18,982 nucleotides of DNA from JBFXIE01 sp050176255. GTDB taxonomy: Bacteria; Pseudomonadota; Gammaproteobacteria; Burkholderiales; Burkholderiaceae_C. This document shows, piece after piece, positions 1 to 7,528 of the stretch (the first letter of the stretch is position 1; the number at the start of each line of letters is the position of its first letter). The position numbers and the translations under genes are program-made. The notes under the pieces are model-generated. The model worked only from the letters and a program-made list of their open reading frames with translations, was not told the DNA's origin and did no database searches. The stretch lies in assembly GCF_050176255.1 (NCBI RefSeq), contig NZ_JBFXIE010000054.1; one strand, 5' to 3'.

Positions 1-19
1 GGGGGGGTGTCACTTCACT

Positions 20-2989
20 TCAGCCGGTATTGCGCAGCGCCGCGGCAATGCCGTTGATGGAGATGTGGATGCCGGTCTGCACGCGCTCGTCGCCCTGGCC
101 CGCGCGCCAGCGGCGCACCAGCTCCACCTGCAGGTGATGCAGCGGGTCGATGTACGGAAAGCGGTGTTTGATGGAGCGCGCCAGCGCCGTGTTGTGCGCC
201 AGGCGCTGCCTGTCACCGGTAATGCGCGTCAGCGCGTCGGCCGTGCGCTGCCACTCCTGCTCGATGGTGGCAAACACCTTTTTGCGCAAGCGTGCGTTCT
301 GCACCAGTTCGCTGTAGAGGGAAGCCAGCGCCAGGTCGCTCTTGGCCAGCACCATGTCCATGTTGGACAGGAGGGTGCTGAAGAACGGCCACTGGCGGTA
401 CATCTTGCGCAGCAGGGCCAGCTGAGCCTTGGGGTCTTTTCCGGGCGTGTGCACAAACGTCTCGACGGCCGCGCCAAAGCCATACCAGCCCGGCAACGTC
501 AGGCGGCACTGCCCCCAGCTGAAGCCCCAGGGAATGGCACGCAAATCCTCGATCTTCTGACTGGGCTTGCGCGACGCTGGGCGCGAGCCGATGTTCAGCT
601 CGGCAATCTCGCGGATGGGCGTGGCGTTGAAGAAGTAGTCGGTAAAGCCAGGGGTTTCATAGACCAGCGCGCGGTAAGCCGCCATGCTGGCCTGCGACAG
701 CCGTTCGGCCGCCTCCAGAAACGCCGGGGTGGCGGGCTTGGTGGGCTGCAGCAGCGTGGCCTCCAGCGTGGCGGCCACCAGGGTTTCGAGGTTGCGCCGG
801 CCAATCTCGGGGTTGGCATATTTGGACGCAATCACCTCGCCCTGCTCGGTCAGGCGGATCTGCCCGCGCACGGTGCCCGGCGGCTGCGCCAGGATGGCCT
901 GGTAGCTGGGCCCGCCGCCGCGCCCCACGGTGCCGCCGCGGCCGTGGAACATGCGCAGCTGCACGGGCGCGCCGGCGTTGGCAGCGTTCATTTCGTCAAA
1001 CAGGGCCACCAGCGCGATCTCTGCGCGGTACAACTCCCAGTTGCTGGTGAAGATGCCGCCGTCTTTGTTGCTGTCGCTGTAGCCCAGCATGATGTCCTGC
1101 TCAGCGCCGCTGGCGCGCACCAGCTGTGCAATGCCGGGGATGGCATACAGCTCGCGCATGATGGGTGCGGCATTGCGCAGGTCTTCGATGGTCTCGAACA
1201 GCGGCACCACGATCAGGTCGACGCGGGCTGGCGAGGCCGCGCCGGGCCGCGCCGGGCAAGCCCGCGTCCCCTCGGGGTGCAGCGAGGACACGCCAGTGCC
1301 GAGTTTGGGGGCCACATCCTCCAGCGTGCCGTGCATCAGGCCGACTTCTTTTTGCAGCAGCAACACCTCCAGCAGGTCGCTCACTGTCTCGGTGTGGCTG
1401 ATGATGTAGTGGCGTATTGCATCACTGCCGTAGCGCTGGCGCATCTGCCGCGCCGTCTCGAAGATGGCGACTTCGCCGCGCGTGTGCTCGGAATACTGTG
1501 CGCCCACCACGCGCAGCGGGCGTGCATCGCACAGCAGGCGCAGCAGCAGCGCGCGGCGGGCCTCCTCGGGCAGCGCGGCGTAGTCTGGCTCGACACGCGC
1601 CGTGGCCAGCAGCTCGGCCACCACACGTTCGTGCTGATCCGAGCTTTGGCGCAAGTCCACCGTGGCCAGGTGAAAGCCGAACACCTCCACCGCGCGCATC
1701 AAAGGGCGCAGGCGCTCGTCCACCAGGGCATCAGCGCGGTGCAGGCGCAGCGAGGCCTCGATGACCCGCAGGTCGGCCAGAAATTCACCCGCGCTGGCGT
1801 AGGCGTTTTGCGGGGCCACTGCGTGCCGCGCCGCGTCACCTCCCGTCAAGTCCTTGAGCGTGGCCGCCAGCCGCGCATACACGCCCGTCAGCGCGCGGCG
1901 GTAGGGCTCGTCGCGGCGGTGTTCGCTGGTGTCGGGCGAGCGCGCGGCCAACTGCAGCATCTCGGGCGAGACCTGCACCAGGTTGCTGGACAGCGACAGC
2001 TCACGCCCCAGGTGGTGCACCTCGGTCAGGTAGTGGCGCAGCGCCACGTCGGCCTGCCGGCGCAACGCCAGCACCAGGGTGTCGGCGCTGACATTGGGGT
2101 TGCCGTCGCGATCGCCGCCAATCCACTGGCCCATGCGCAAAAAACTGGCCACGCTCTGGTCGCCGCCCAGCTCGCGCTCCAGCCCGGCGTAAATCTTGGG
2201 GATTTCGTGCAGAAAGGTGTATTCGTAATACGACAGCGCATTCTCGATCTCGTCGGCCACCGTCAGCTTGCTGTAGCGCAGCAGCCGCGTCTGCCACAGC
2301 TGGGCCACGCGGGCGCGCAGCTGCGCATCGTTGGCGGCCAGCTCGCGCGGGGTCAGCGTGTCTTTGGCGCTGTTGAAAAGCTGGGCGCGCGCCAGGATGT
2401 CGTCGCGCTGGGTGAGCAGCAGGGCAATCTCGCGCTCGGCGTCCAGAATGCTTTTGCGCTGCACTTCGGTGGGGTGGGCCGTGAGCACCGGCGCCACATA
2501 GCTGGTGGCCAGGGTCTGCGCCACGGTGCGCGGCGCAATGCCGGCCCAGCGCAGGCGCGCCAGCGCCACCTCGATGCTGCCCTCTTGCGCGCTGCCGGCG
2601 CGCTCGTGCACGGCGCGGCGGCGGATGTGGTGGCGATCCTCGGCCAGATTGGCCAGGTGGCTGAAGTACGTGAAGGCGCGGATCACGCTCACCGTCTCGT
2701 CGCCCGTCAGGCCTTTGAGCAGTTTTTTCAGCGCCTTGTCGGCCTCGTGGTCGGCATCGCGCCGAAAGGCCACCGACAGCTTGCGCACCTGCTCCACCAG
2801 GTCGTAGGCGGCCACGCCTTCCTGCTCGCGGATCACGTCGCCCAGTATGCGCCCCAGCAGGCGGATGTCCTGGATCAGCGGCAGATCCTTGTCGGCTTTG
2901 CGGGTGGGCGGCGGCGCATCGGTGGCGTCGGTAGTGCGGGCAGCGCCGTTTTTGCGGGTGGTTTCGTTCTTGCTGGCGGGGGCGGTCAT
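20..2989 (-). CDS. ppc: Phosphoenolpyruvate carboxylase
   Basis: Carboxylates phosphoenolpyruvate with bicarbonate to oxaloacetate, the anaplerotic feed of the TCA cycle; cytosolic, a tetramer in known relatives. The 989-residue product has the family hallmarks: TAHPTE with the catalytic His at about residues 170-175, the GYSDSNKDGG segment, the glycine-rich loop FHGRGGTVGRGGG, and the conserved C-terminal end RNTG. I chose the ATG at 2989 because AGGAG lies 10 nt upstream (3004-3000). The frame stays open to 3118, but that extension is low-complexity and would run into hemC. The protein is about 100 residues longer than the E. coli enzyme (883). Part is a charged N-terminal tail of about 35 residues. 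Part is an unusual Gly/Pro/Ala-rich insert at about residues 563-588, just before the conserved segment LIVVPLFETIEDLR. It is transcribed divergently from hemC. Identification is secure; the effect of the insert is unknown. Confidence 0.96.
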   Translation of the reverse strand: MTAPASKNETTRKNGAARTTDATDAPPPTRKADKDLPLIQDIRLLGRILGDVIREQEGVAAYDLVEQVRKLSVAFRRDADHEADKALKKLLKGLTGDETVSVIRAFTYFSHLANLAEDRHHIRRRAVHERAGSAQEGSIEVALARLRWAGIAPRTVAQTLATSYVAPVLTAHPTEVQRKSILDAEREIALLLTQRDDILARAQLFNSAKDTLTPRELAANDAQLRARVAQLWQTRLLRYSKLTVADEIENALSYYEYTFLHEIPKIYAGLERELGGDQSVASFLRMGQWIGGDRDGNPNVSADTLVLALRRQADVALRHYLTEVHHLGRELSLSSNLVQVSPEMLQLAARSPDTSEHRRDEPYRRALTGVYARLAATLKDLTGGDAARHAVAPQNAYASAGEFLADLRVIEASLRLHRADALVDERLRPLMRAVEVFGFHLATVDLRQSSDQHERVVAELLATARVEPDYAALPEEARRALLLRLLCDARPLRVVGAQYSEHTRGEVAIFETARQMRQRYGSDAIRHYIISHTETVSDLLEVLLLQKEVGLMHGTLEDVAPKLGTGVSSLHPEGTRACPARPGAASPARVDLIVVPLFETIEDLRNAAPIMRELYAIPGIAQLVRASGAEQDIMLGYSDSNKDGGIFTSNWELYRAEIALVALFDEMNAANAGAPVQLRMFHGRGGTVGRGGGPSYQAILAQPPGTVRGQIRLTEQGEVIASKYANPEIGRRNLETLVAATLEATLLQPTKPATPAFLEAAERLSQASMAAYRALVYETPGFTDYFFNATPIREIAELNIGSRPASRKPSQKIEDLRAIPWGFSWGQCRLTLPGWYGFGAAVETFVHTPGKDPKAQLALLRKMYRQWPFFSTLLSNMDMVLAKSDLALASLYSELVQNARLRKKVFATIEQEWQRTADALTRITGDRQRLAHNTALARSIKHRFPYIDPLHHLQVELVRRWRAGQGDERVQTGIHISINGIAAALRNTG
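1229..1300 (-). repeat. Possible interspersed-repeat insertion inside ppc
   Basis: This part of ppc encodes a Gly/Pro/Ala/Arg-rich stretch that breaks the join between MHGTLEDVAPK and VDLIVVPLFETIEDL, segments that are nearly contiguous in typical PEP carboxylases. On the plus strand it contains CCCTCGGGGTGCAGCGAGGA and the direct repeat GCGCCGGGC/GCGCCGGGC. It resembles a C/G-run repeat (CCCCTCGGGGGGCAGCGAG type) that I recall between genes in Comamonadaceae; that comparison is from memory and not computed. The reading frame is intact. Boundaries are approximate. Confidence 0.45.
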
Positions 2990-3056
2990 GCGCAAATGTC
3001 TCCTGCGCGCCGGTGAAATCGAGGGGGTCGTCGGGGGCCGGCCGCGCCAGCGCAGC

Positions 3057-3066
3057 ATGCTAGCAT
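3057..3066. promoter_or_regulatory. 10-bp palindrome in the ppc/hemC divergent intergenic region
   Basis: ATGCTAGCAT is a perfect palindrome in the only stretch available for both divergent promoters (2990-3117). It contains TAGCAT on both strands, which could act as a weak -10 element either way, but no convincing -35 box lies at the right distance. The rest of the intergenic region is GC-rich without recognised sites. Confidence 0.2.
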
Positions 3067-3117
3067 CCCCCGCTGCCCTTGCCGCCCTGCCGGCACAGGC
3101 CCGAGACACCTGCCGCA

Positions 3118-4050
3118 ATGACCCACCCCACCTCCCCGCTTCCCCCCATCGTGATTGCCACGCGCGAGAGCCAGCTGGCCCTGTGGCAGGCCGAACATGT
3201 GCAGGCCCTGCTGCGCGCGCGCGGCCACGCCGTGTCGCTGCTGGGCATGACCACGCGCGGCGACCAGATTCTGGACCGCACCCTGTCCAAGGTGGGCGGC
3301 AAGGGACTGTTCGTCAAAGAGCTGGAGGTGGCGCTGGAAGAAGGCCGCGCCGACATCGCCGTGCACTCGCTGAAAGACGTGCCCATGGAGCTGCCGGACG
3401 GCTTCAGCCTGGCCTGCGTGATGGAGCGCGAAGACCCGCGCGACGCCTTCGTGTCGCCCTGCTACGCGTCGCTCGACGAGCTGCCGCGGGGCGCGGTGGT
3501 CGGCACCTCCAGCCTGCGCCGCCAGGTGCTGCTGCAGGCGCTACGGCCCGACCTGCGGATCGAGCCGCTGCGCGGCAACGTGCAGACGCGCCTGCGCAAG
3601 CTGGACGAGGGCCAGTACGCCGCCATCGTTCTGGCGGCCGCGGGCCTCAAGCGCCTGGGCCTGCACCAGCGCATCCGCAGCACTTTCGAGCCCGAACAGA
3701 TGCTGCCCGCGGCCGGTCAGGGCGCCCTGGGGCTGGAGATCCGCAGCCACCGCGCCGACCTGCGCGAGGCACTGGCGCCGCTGGCGCACGAGCGCACCTG
3801 GCTCACCGTGACGGCCGAGCGGGCCGTGAGCCGCGCCATGGGCGGCAGTTGCTCCATGCCGCTGGCCGCGCATGGCCAGTGGAGCGGCGACACGCTCGCG
3901 CTGCATGCGGCCTGGGGCGACATCTCCGGCCAGTTGGCTCTGGTGCGCGCCCGGGGCGAGGCCAGCGTCACCACGCTGGAGCAGGCCGACGCGCTGGGCC
4001 TGGCCGTGGCCGCGCAGCTGCGCGCCGCCGGCGCCACCATAGCGCACTGA
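3118..4050 (+). CDS. hemC: Hydroxymethylbilane synthase (porphobilinogen deaminase)
   Basis: Polymerises four porphobilinogens into the linear tetrapyrrole hydroxymethylbilane, an early cytosolic step of haem and sirohaem synthesis. The 310-residue product has the usual length (313 in E. coli). Visible motifs are IATRESQLALWQAEHV near the N-terminus, KVGGKGLFVKELE, HSLKDVP with the catalytic Asp at 87, VGTSSLRRQ, LRGNVQTRL, and GGSCSMPLA with Cys245, the expected attachment site of the dipyrromethane cofactor. The start is the ATG at 3118; an earlier in-frame start would add only a non-conserved Pro/Arg-rich peptide. The ribosome binding site is weak. It is first in a tight plus-strand hem cluster, with hemD 8 nt downstream, and is divergent from ppc across about 128 bp. 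Confidence 0.97.
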   Translation: MTHPTSPLPPIVIATRESQLALWQAEHVQALLRARGHAVSLLGMTTRGDQILDRTLSKVGGKGLFVKELEVALEEGRADIAVHSLKDVPMELPDGFSLACVMEREDPRDAFVSPCYASLDELPRGAVVGTSSLRRQVLLQALRPDLRIEPLRGNVQTRLRKLDEGQYAAIVLAAAGLKRLGLHQRIRSTFEPEQMLPAAGQGALGLEIRSHRADLREALAPLAHERTWLTVTAERAVSRAMGGSCSMPLAAHGQWSGDTLALHAAWGDISGQLALVRARGEASVTTLEQADALGLAVAAQLRAAGATIAH

Positions 4051-4058
4051 CCTTGCAG

Positions 4059-4928
4059 ATGACGCAAGCGCACCAGCCATTGCCGCCAGCGCCGCAGCCC
4101 CCCAGAGCCATCGTCACGCGCCCCTCGCACGATGCGGCGGCGTGGGTTGCCCGGCTGCAGGCACAGGGCATTGCCGCGCAGGCCTTGCCCCTCATCACCA
4201 TCGGCCCGGTGACCAGCCCGGCGCTGCGTGAGTCGCTGCAGCAGGCCCGTTCCAGGCTGAGCGGCTACCACGCCGTGATGTTCGTAAGCGGCAATGCGGT
4301 GCAGTATTTTTTTGAATCAGATCAGCCCGCAGCCCGGAATCTGCAAACGCTGGCAGCTATCAAAACAAGATTTTGGGCACCCGGCCCCGGCACCTTGTCG
4401 GCACTGCTGCAGGCCGGACTGGCGCCCGAATGCATCGACGCGCCCGGCGCCGAGGCCGCACAGTTTGACTCCGAGGCGTTGTGGCAGGTAGTGGCCCCGC
4501 AAATCACTGCGGGCGCGCGCGTGCTGATCGTGCGCGGCAGCACCACGCACGCAGACACCCACGGCACACCTATTGCAGCCGAAGGCGGCAACGGGCGTGA
4601 CTGGCTGGCCCGCCAGATCACCGCAGCGGGCGGCGCCGTGGACTTTGTCGCCGCCTACGAACGCGGTGCGCCTGTGCTGGACGCCGACCAACGGGCCCTG
4701 GCAAGGGTCGCCGCCAGCGACGGCTCGGTGTGGCTGCTCAGCAGCTCCGAAGCCCTGGCCAACCTTTGCGCCGTGTTGCCAGGGCAACACTGGGGCGCAG
4801 CCCGCGCGCTGGCAACGCACCCGCGCATCGCGCAGACCGCGCGCGCAGCCGGTTTTGGCAGCGTGCATGAATGCCGGCCCGAGCCCGATGAGGTGGCCGC
4901 GTCGATAAAATCAATCCATGAGCAATGA
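4059..4928 (+). CDS. hemD: Uroporphyrinogen-III synthase
   Basis: Cyclises hydroxymethylbilane with inversion of ring D to uroporphyrinogen III. HemD proteins diverge strongly, but position right after hemC and the pattern are typical: AIVTRP near the N-terminus, VMFVSGNAVQYFF, a Gly-rich GPGTLSALLQAGL, VLIVRG, FVAAYER, and VWLLSSSEALANL. The frame is open far upstream, so the start rests on position: ATG 4059 lies 8 nt after the hemC stop, and a TTG at 4053 is the alternative. The product has 289 residues against about 246 in E. coli. Part of the excess is a segment at about residues 85-105, between VSGNAVQYFF and RFWAPGPGT, whose DNA matches an interspersed repeat found elsewhere in this window. 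The 3' end overlaps the next gene by 11 nt. Confidence 0.9.
   Translation: MTQAHQPLPPAPQPPRAIVTRPSHDAAAWVARLQAQGIAAQALPLITIGPVTSPALRESLQQARSRLSGYHAVMFVSGNAVQYFFESDQPAARNLQTLAAIKTRFWAPGPGTLSALLQAGLAPECIDAPGAEAAQFDSEALWQVVAPQITAGARVLIVRGSTTHADTHGTPIAAEGGNGRDWLARQITAAGGAVDFVAAYERGAPVLDADQRALARVAASDGSVWLLSSSEALANLCAVLPGQHWGAARALATHPRIAQTARAAGFGSVHECRPEPDEVAASIKSIHEQ
4311..4367 (-). repeat. Interspersed repeat copy embedded in hemD
   Basis: Read on the minus strand this begins TTTTGATAGCTGCCAGCG (4365-4348), an exact 18-nt match to 11411-11428 downstream of galU. After it come TTTG, an A/T-containing loop and GGGCTG, the same order as in the galU copy. It encodes an extra peptide in HemD without breaking the frame. 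The outer boundary near 4311 is approximate. Confidence 0.7.
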
Positions 4929-6000
4929 GCCCCTTCCCGGCCTGACCGACGCCGCGCCCCCGGTTCCCACCACTGCCCCGGCCCACGGCGCCCCCGTGGC
5001 GCTGCTCGCGCTGGGGGCCATCGCGCTTGCGGCGCTGGTCACCTCGGTGATGCTGTGGCAGCGGCTGTCGTCCATCCAGGAGCTGCTGGCACGCCAGTCT
5101 GCCGACACCGGCACGCAGGCCATAGAGGCGCGCACCATGGCCCAGCAGGCGCAGGAACTGGCGCGCGAAACCTCGACCCGCCTGGCCGTGGCCGAGGCGC
5201 GCGTGAACGAAGTGGCGCTGCAGCGCAGCCAACTCGAGGAGCTGATGCAAAGCCTGTCGCGCACCCGCGACGAAAACCTGGTGGTGGACATCGAAGCCGC
5301 CATACGCCTTGCGCAGCAGCAGGCGCAATTGACCGGCAGCCTGCAGCCGCTGGTGGCCGCGCTCAAAAGCGCCAGCCAGCGTGTCGAGCGCGCCGCCCAG
5401 CCGCGCCTGGCGCCCGTGCTGCGCGCCATGCAGCACGACCTGGAGCGCCTGGAGCGCGCCTCCGTCACCGACACCGCCGGGCTGCTGGGCCGCCTGGACG
5501 ATCTGGTGCGCCAGGTGGACGACCTGCCCCTGCTGGGCAGAGTGGCCCAGGCGTCTGCCATGCGCCGCAAGGCTGGCGCCGAGCCCGCTCCCGCGTCTGC
5601 GCCGCCTGCCGATGCGGCCAGCAAGCCCGGCTGGCAGATCGGGCTGCAGCGCGCCTGGGAAGGCCTACTCGACGAGACTCGCGGCCTGATGCGCGTCAGC
5701 CGCATCGATCACCCCGACGCAGTGCTGCTGGCGCCCGACCAGGCCTTCTTCCTGCGCGAGAACCTCAAGCTCAAGCTGCTCAATGCCCGCCTGGGGCTGC
5801 TGGCGCGGCGCATGGACTCAGCGCGCGCCGACCTGACGGCCGCCAGCGGCGCGCTGGAGAAATACTTCGACCCGGCCTCGCGCCGCACCCAAAACGCCGC
5901 TGCGGCTATGCAGCAGCTTCAAGAGCACATGAAGGCTGTCGAGCTGCCCGCACCAGACAACACCTTTGCCGCGCTTTCCACAGCCGCGGCGGGCCGCTGA
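4918..6000 (+). CDS. hemX: HemX-like membrane protein (uroporphyrinogen-III C-methyltransferase-like family)
   Basis: This protein of 360 residues is usually encoded beside hemD in gammaproteobacteria and betaproteobacteria. Despite the old methyltransferase label, it has no visible SAM-binding motifs and its role is unsettled; a membrane scaffold for tetrapyrrole enzymes is one proposal. Layout: a short Pro-rich cytosolic tail, one membrane helix at about residues 26-47, then a long Gln/Ala/Glu-rich helical region probably forming coiled coil (about 50-130). A conserved helical domain follows, with DENLVVDIEAAIRLAQQQAQL at about 118-140 (quoted in part) and DPDQAFFLRENLKLKLLNARL-like sequence near 275. 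The ATG at 4918 overlaps the hemD stop, so translation is probably coupled. Family identification is firm, the biochemical function is not. Confidence 0.9.
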   Translation: MSNEPLPGLTDAAPPVPTTAPAHGAPVALLALGAIALAALVTSVMLWQRLSSIQELLARQSADTGTQAIEARTMAQQAQELARETSTRLAVAEARVNEVALQRSQLEELMQSLSRTRDENLVVDIEAAIRLAQQQAQLTGSLQPLVAALKSASQRVERAAQPRLAPVLRAMQHDLERLERASVTDTAGLLGRLDDLVRQVDDLPLLGRVAQASAMRRKAGAEPAPASAPPADAASKPGWQIGLQRAWEGLLDETRGLMRVSRIDHPDAVLLAPDQAFFLRENLKLKLLNARLGLLARRMDSARADLTAASGALEKYFDPASRRTQNAAAAMQQLQEHMKAVELPAPDNTFAALSTAAAGR

Positions 6001-6024
6001 GCCGCCCAGAGGACGTACCGCCCC

Positions 6025-7311
6025 ATGCGCGCAGCACTTTGGTTTCTGACACTGTTCGGCATGGCCGTGGCCGTCGCCCTGTTTGCAGGCAACAACCAGG
6101 GCACGGTAACGCTGTTCTGGCCGCCCTACCGCATCGACCTGTCTCTCAACATGGTGCTGATGCTGCTGTTTGGCGGCTTCACGCTGCTGTACGGGGCACT
6201 GCGCGGGCTGGCGGCGCTGCTGCAACTGCCCATACAGGCCCGCCGCTGGCGGCTGCAGCAAAAAGAGCGCGCCATGCACGGCGCGCTGCTGGATGCGCTG
6301 TCGCTACAGATGGGCGGGCGCTTTTTGCGTGCGCGCAAAGCCGCGCAATCGGCCATTGCGCAAGAACGTGCACTGGAAGAAGCCAACGAAGCCCTGCCCC
6401 ATGGCCGCCAGCTGCGCACACTGGCGCACATTGTGGTGGCAGAAAGCTCGCACGCATTGCAAGACCGGGCCACCCGGGAGTCGCACCTGCAGCAGGCGCT
6501 GGACAGCGTGCCCGAGCGCGCGCCCGCCATCGAGCAAGAGCTGCGCGAGGGTGCGCAGCTGCGCGCGGCGCGCTGGCTGCTGGACGAGCGCGATGCCACC
6601 GGCGCGCTGGAGCGTCTGTCGGCCCTGCCCGCCGGAACGGGACGGCGCACGCTGGCGCTGCGTACCAAGCTCAAGGCATCGCGCCTGGCGCACCAGACCG
6701 CCCAGGCGCTGGAGACTGCCCGTCTGCTGAGCAAGCACCGCGCGTTCTCGCCCGCTGCGGCCGAGAGCATCGTGCGCGGCCTGGCCATCGAGCTGATCAA
6801 CGGCGCTCACGATCCGGCCCAGCTGCAAAGCATCTGGACGGGGCTGGAGGCCAGCGAGCGCGCGATGCCCGAAATCGCCGTGCACGCCGCGCAGCGCCTT
6901 GCGCAACTGGGCGGCGACGCGCTGCAGGTGCGCACCTGGCTGCTGCCCGTGTGGGAGCGCGTGACCGACCCCAGCCAGCCCAGACTGCCCGATACGCAGG
7001 TGCTCAAGCTGGTTCGCGCGCTGGAGGGTAGCCTGCAGACGCTGGACGCCAACTGGCTGGCACGCATCGAATCTGCCCAACAGGCCGATCCGGGCAATGC
7101 ACGCCTGCAATACCTCTCGGCCAAGGCCTGCCTGCAGCGCAAGCTGTGGGGCAAGGCCCAGCAGCTGTTCACCCAGGCCGCACACCAATTGCCCGACGCC
7201 CCGCTACGCGCCAGCGCCTGGCGTCACCTGGCCGAGCTGGCCGAGCAGCGCGGCGACGCGCAGGCCGCCGCCCATGCCTGGAAAAATGCCGCCCAGGCCT
7301 GCATCGACTGA
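6025..7311 (+). CDS. hemY: HemY-like inner-membrane TPR protein
   Basis: 428-residue protein of the HemY family found at the end of hemCDXY clusters. It is distinct from the Gram-positive protoporphyrinogen oxidase of the same name. Two membrane helices lie at about residues 4-21 and 38-65, with the conserved NNQGTVTLFWPPYRIDLS between them. The rest is an alpha-helical array with tetratricopeptide-like repeats, for example near LQYLSAKACLQRKLWGKAQQLF toward the C-terminus. It probably organises tetrapyrrole enzymes at the inner membrane; this is inference from the family. The ATG follows hemX by 24 nt with GAGGA upstream. It is the last gene of the hem cluster: 217 bp with a repeat and a terminator-like hairpin separate it from valS. 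Confidence 0.92.
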   Translation: MRAALWFLTLFGMAVAVALFAGNNQGTVTLFWPPYRIDLSLNMVLMLLFGGFTLLYGALRGLAALLQLPIQARRWRLQQKERAMHGALLDALSLQMGGRFLRARKAAQSAIAQERALEEANEALPHGRQLRTLAHIVVAESSHALQDRATRESHLQQALDSVPERAPAIEQELREGAQLRAARWLLDERDATGALERLSALPAGTGRRTLALRTKLKASRLAHQTAQALETARLLSKHRAFSPAAAESIVRGLAIELINGAHDPAQLQSIWTGLEASERAMPEIAVHAAQRLAQLGGDALQVRTWLLPVWERVTDPSQPRLPDTQVLKLVRALEGSLQTLDANWLARIESAQQADPGNARLQYLSAKACLQRKLWGKAQQLFTQAAHQLPDAPLRASAWRHLAELAEQRGDAQAAAHAWKNAAQACID

Positions 7312-7390
7312 CTGCCCGGCACACTCTGAATGCCCGCACGCGCGTACATGGCGGTGGTGCCGCAGTTTGGCCGTCTGCGTGGTTGAGACG

Positions 7391-7442
7391 GCAAATAATG
7401 GCCTCAGCGCCCATGAATAAGGCGCCAACAGCTATCAAAAAA
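7391..7442 (-). repeat. Interspersed repeat copy between hemY and valS
   Basis: On the minus strand the sequence begins TTTTTTGATAGCTG and continues through an imperfect hairpin (GGCGCC ... GGGCGC) to an A/T-rich end near 7391. This is the same layout as the copies at 4311-4367, 11409-11460 and 14088-14137. Confidence 0.6.
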
Positions 7443-7468
7443 GAAGCGCGATGTAACAGAATAAAATG

Positions 7469-7521
7469 GTACCTCCTCCGAACCACTTGCCCCAGGCGGC
7501 ATCCCACGGGATGCCGTTTTT
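7469..7521 (+). ncRNA. Candidate short leader RNA or small RNA upstream of valS
   Basis: The segment starts with GGTACCTCCTCC, whose ACCTCCT is complementary to a Shine-Dalgarno sequence, and ends in a compact intrinsic terminator at 7498-7521. A possible -10 box TAAAAT lies at 7462-7467, but no good -35 box was seen. A transcript of about 50 nt ending at the T run would be a small RNA with a C-rich ribosome-binding-site-pairing motif, or an attenuated valS leader. Speculative. Confidence 0.3.
7498..7521 (+). terminator. Intrinsic terminator just upstream of valS
   Basis: GGCATCCC-AC-GGGATGCC is a near-perfect inverted repeat; realistically about 6-7 bp of stem with a small loop. It is followed by GTTTTT. 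It ends only 7 nt before the chosen valS ATG. It may end hem-cluster transcripts or act as an attenuator for valS. Confidence 0.65.
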
Positions 7522-7528
7522 CATTGCC

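Noticed and set aside
1..19. G-run at the left edge as a feature
   Set aside because: Seven G at the window edge could belong to a repeat downstream of ppc, but too little sequence is visible.
65..3016. A 983-codon open frame on the plus strand opposite ppc
   Set aside because: It is antisense to a clearly recognised ppc. Its Gln/His/Arg/Ala-rich composition is typical of shadow frames in GC-rich DNA, and it has no recognisable domain.
2990..3118. Longer N-terminus for ppc starting at 3118
   Set aside because: The extension is Arg/Pro/Ala-rich and would run across the divergent promoter region. ATG 2989 has AGGAG at good spacing.
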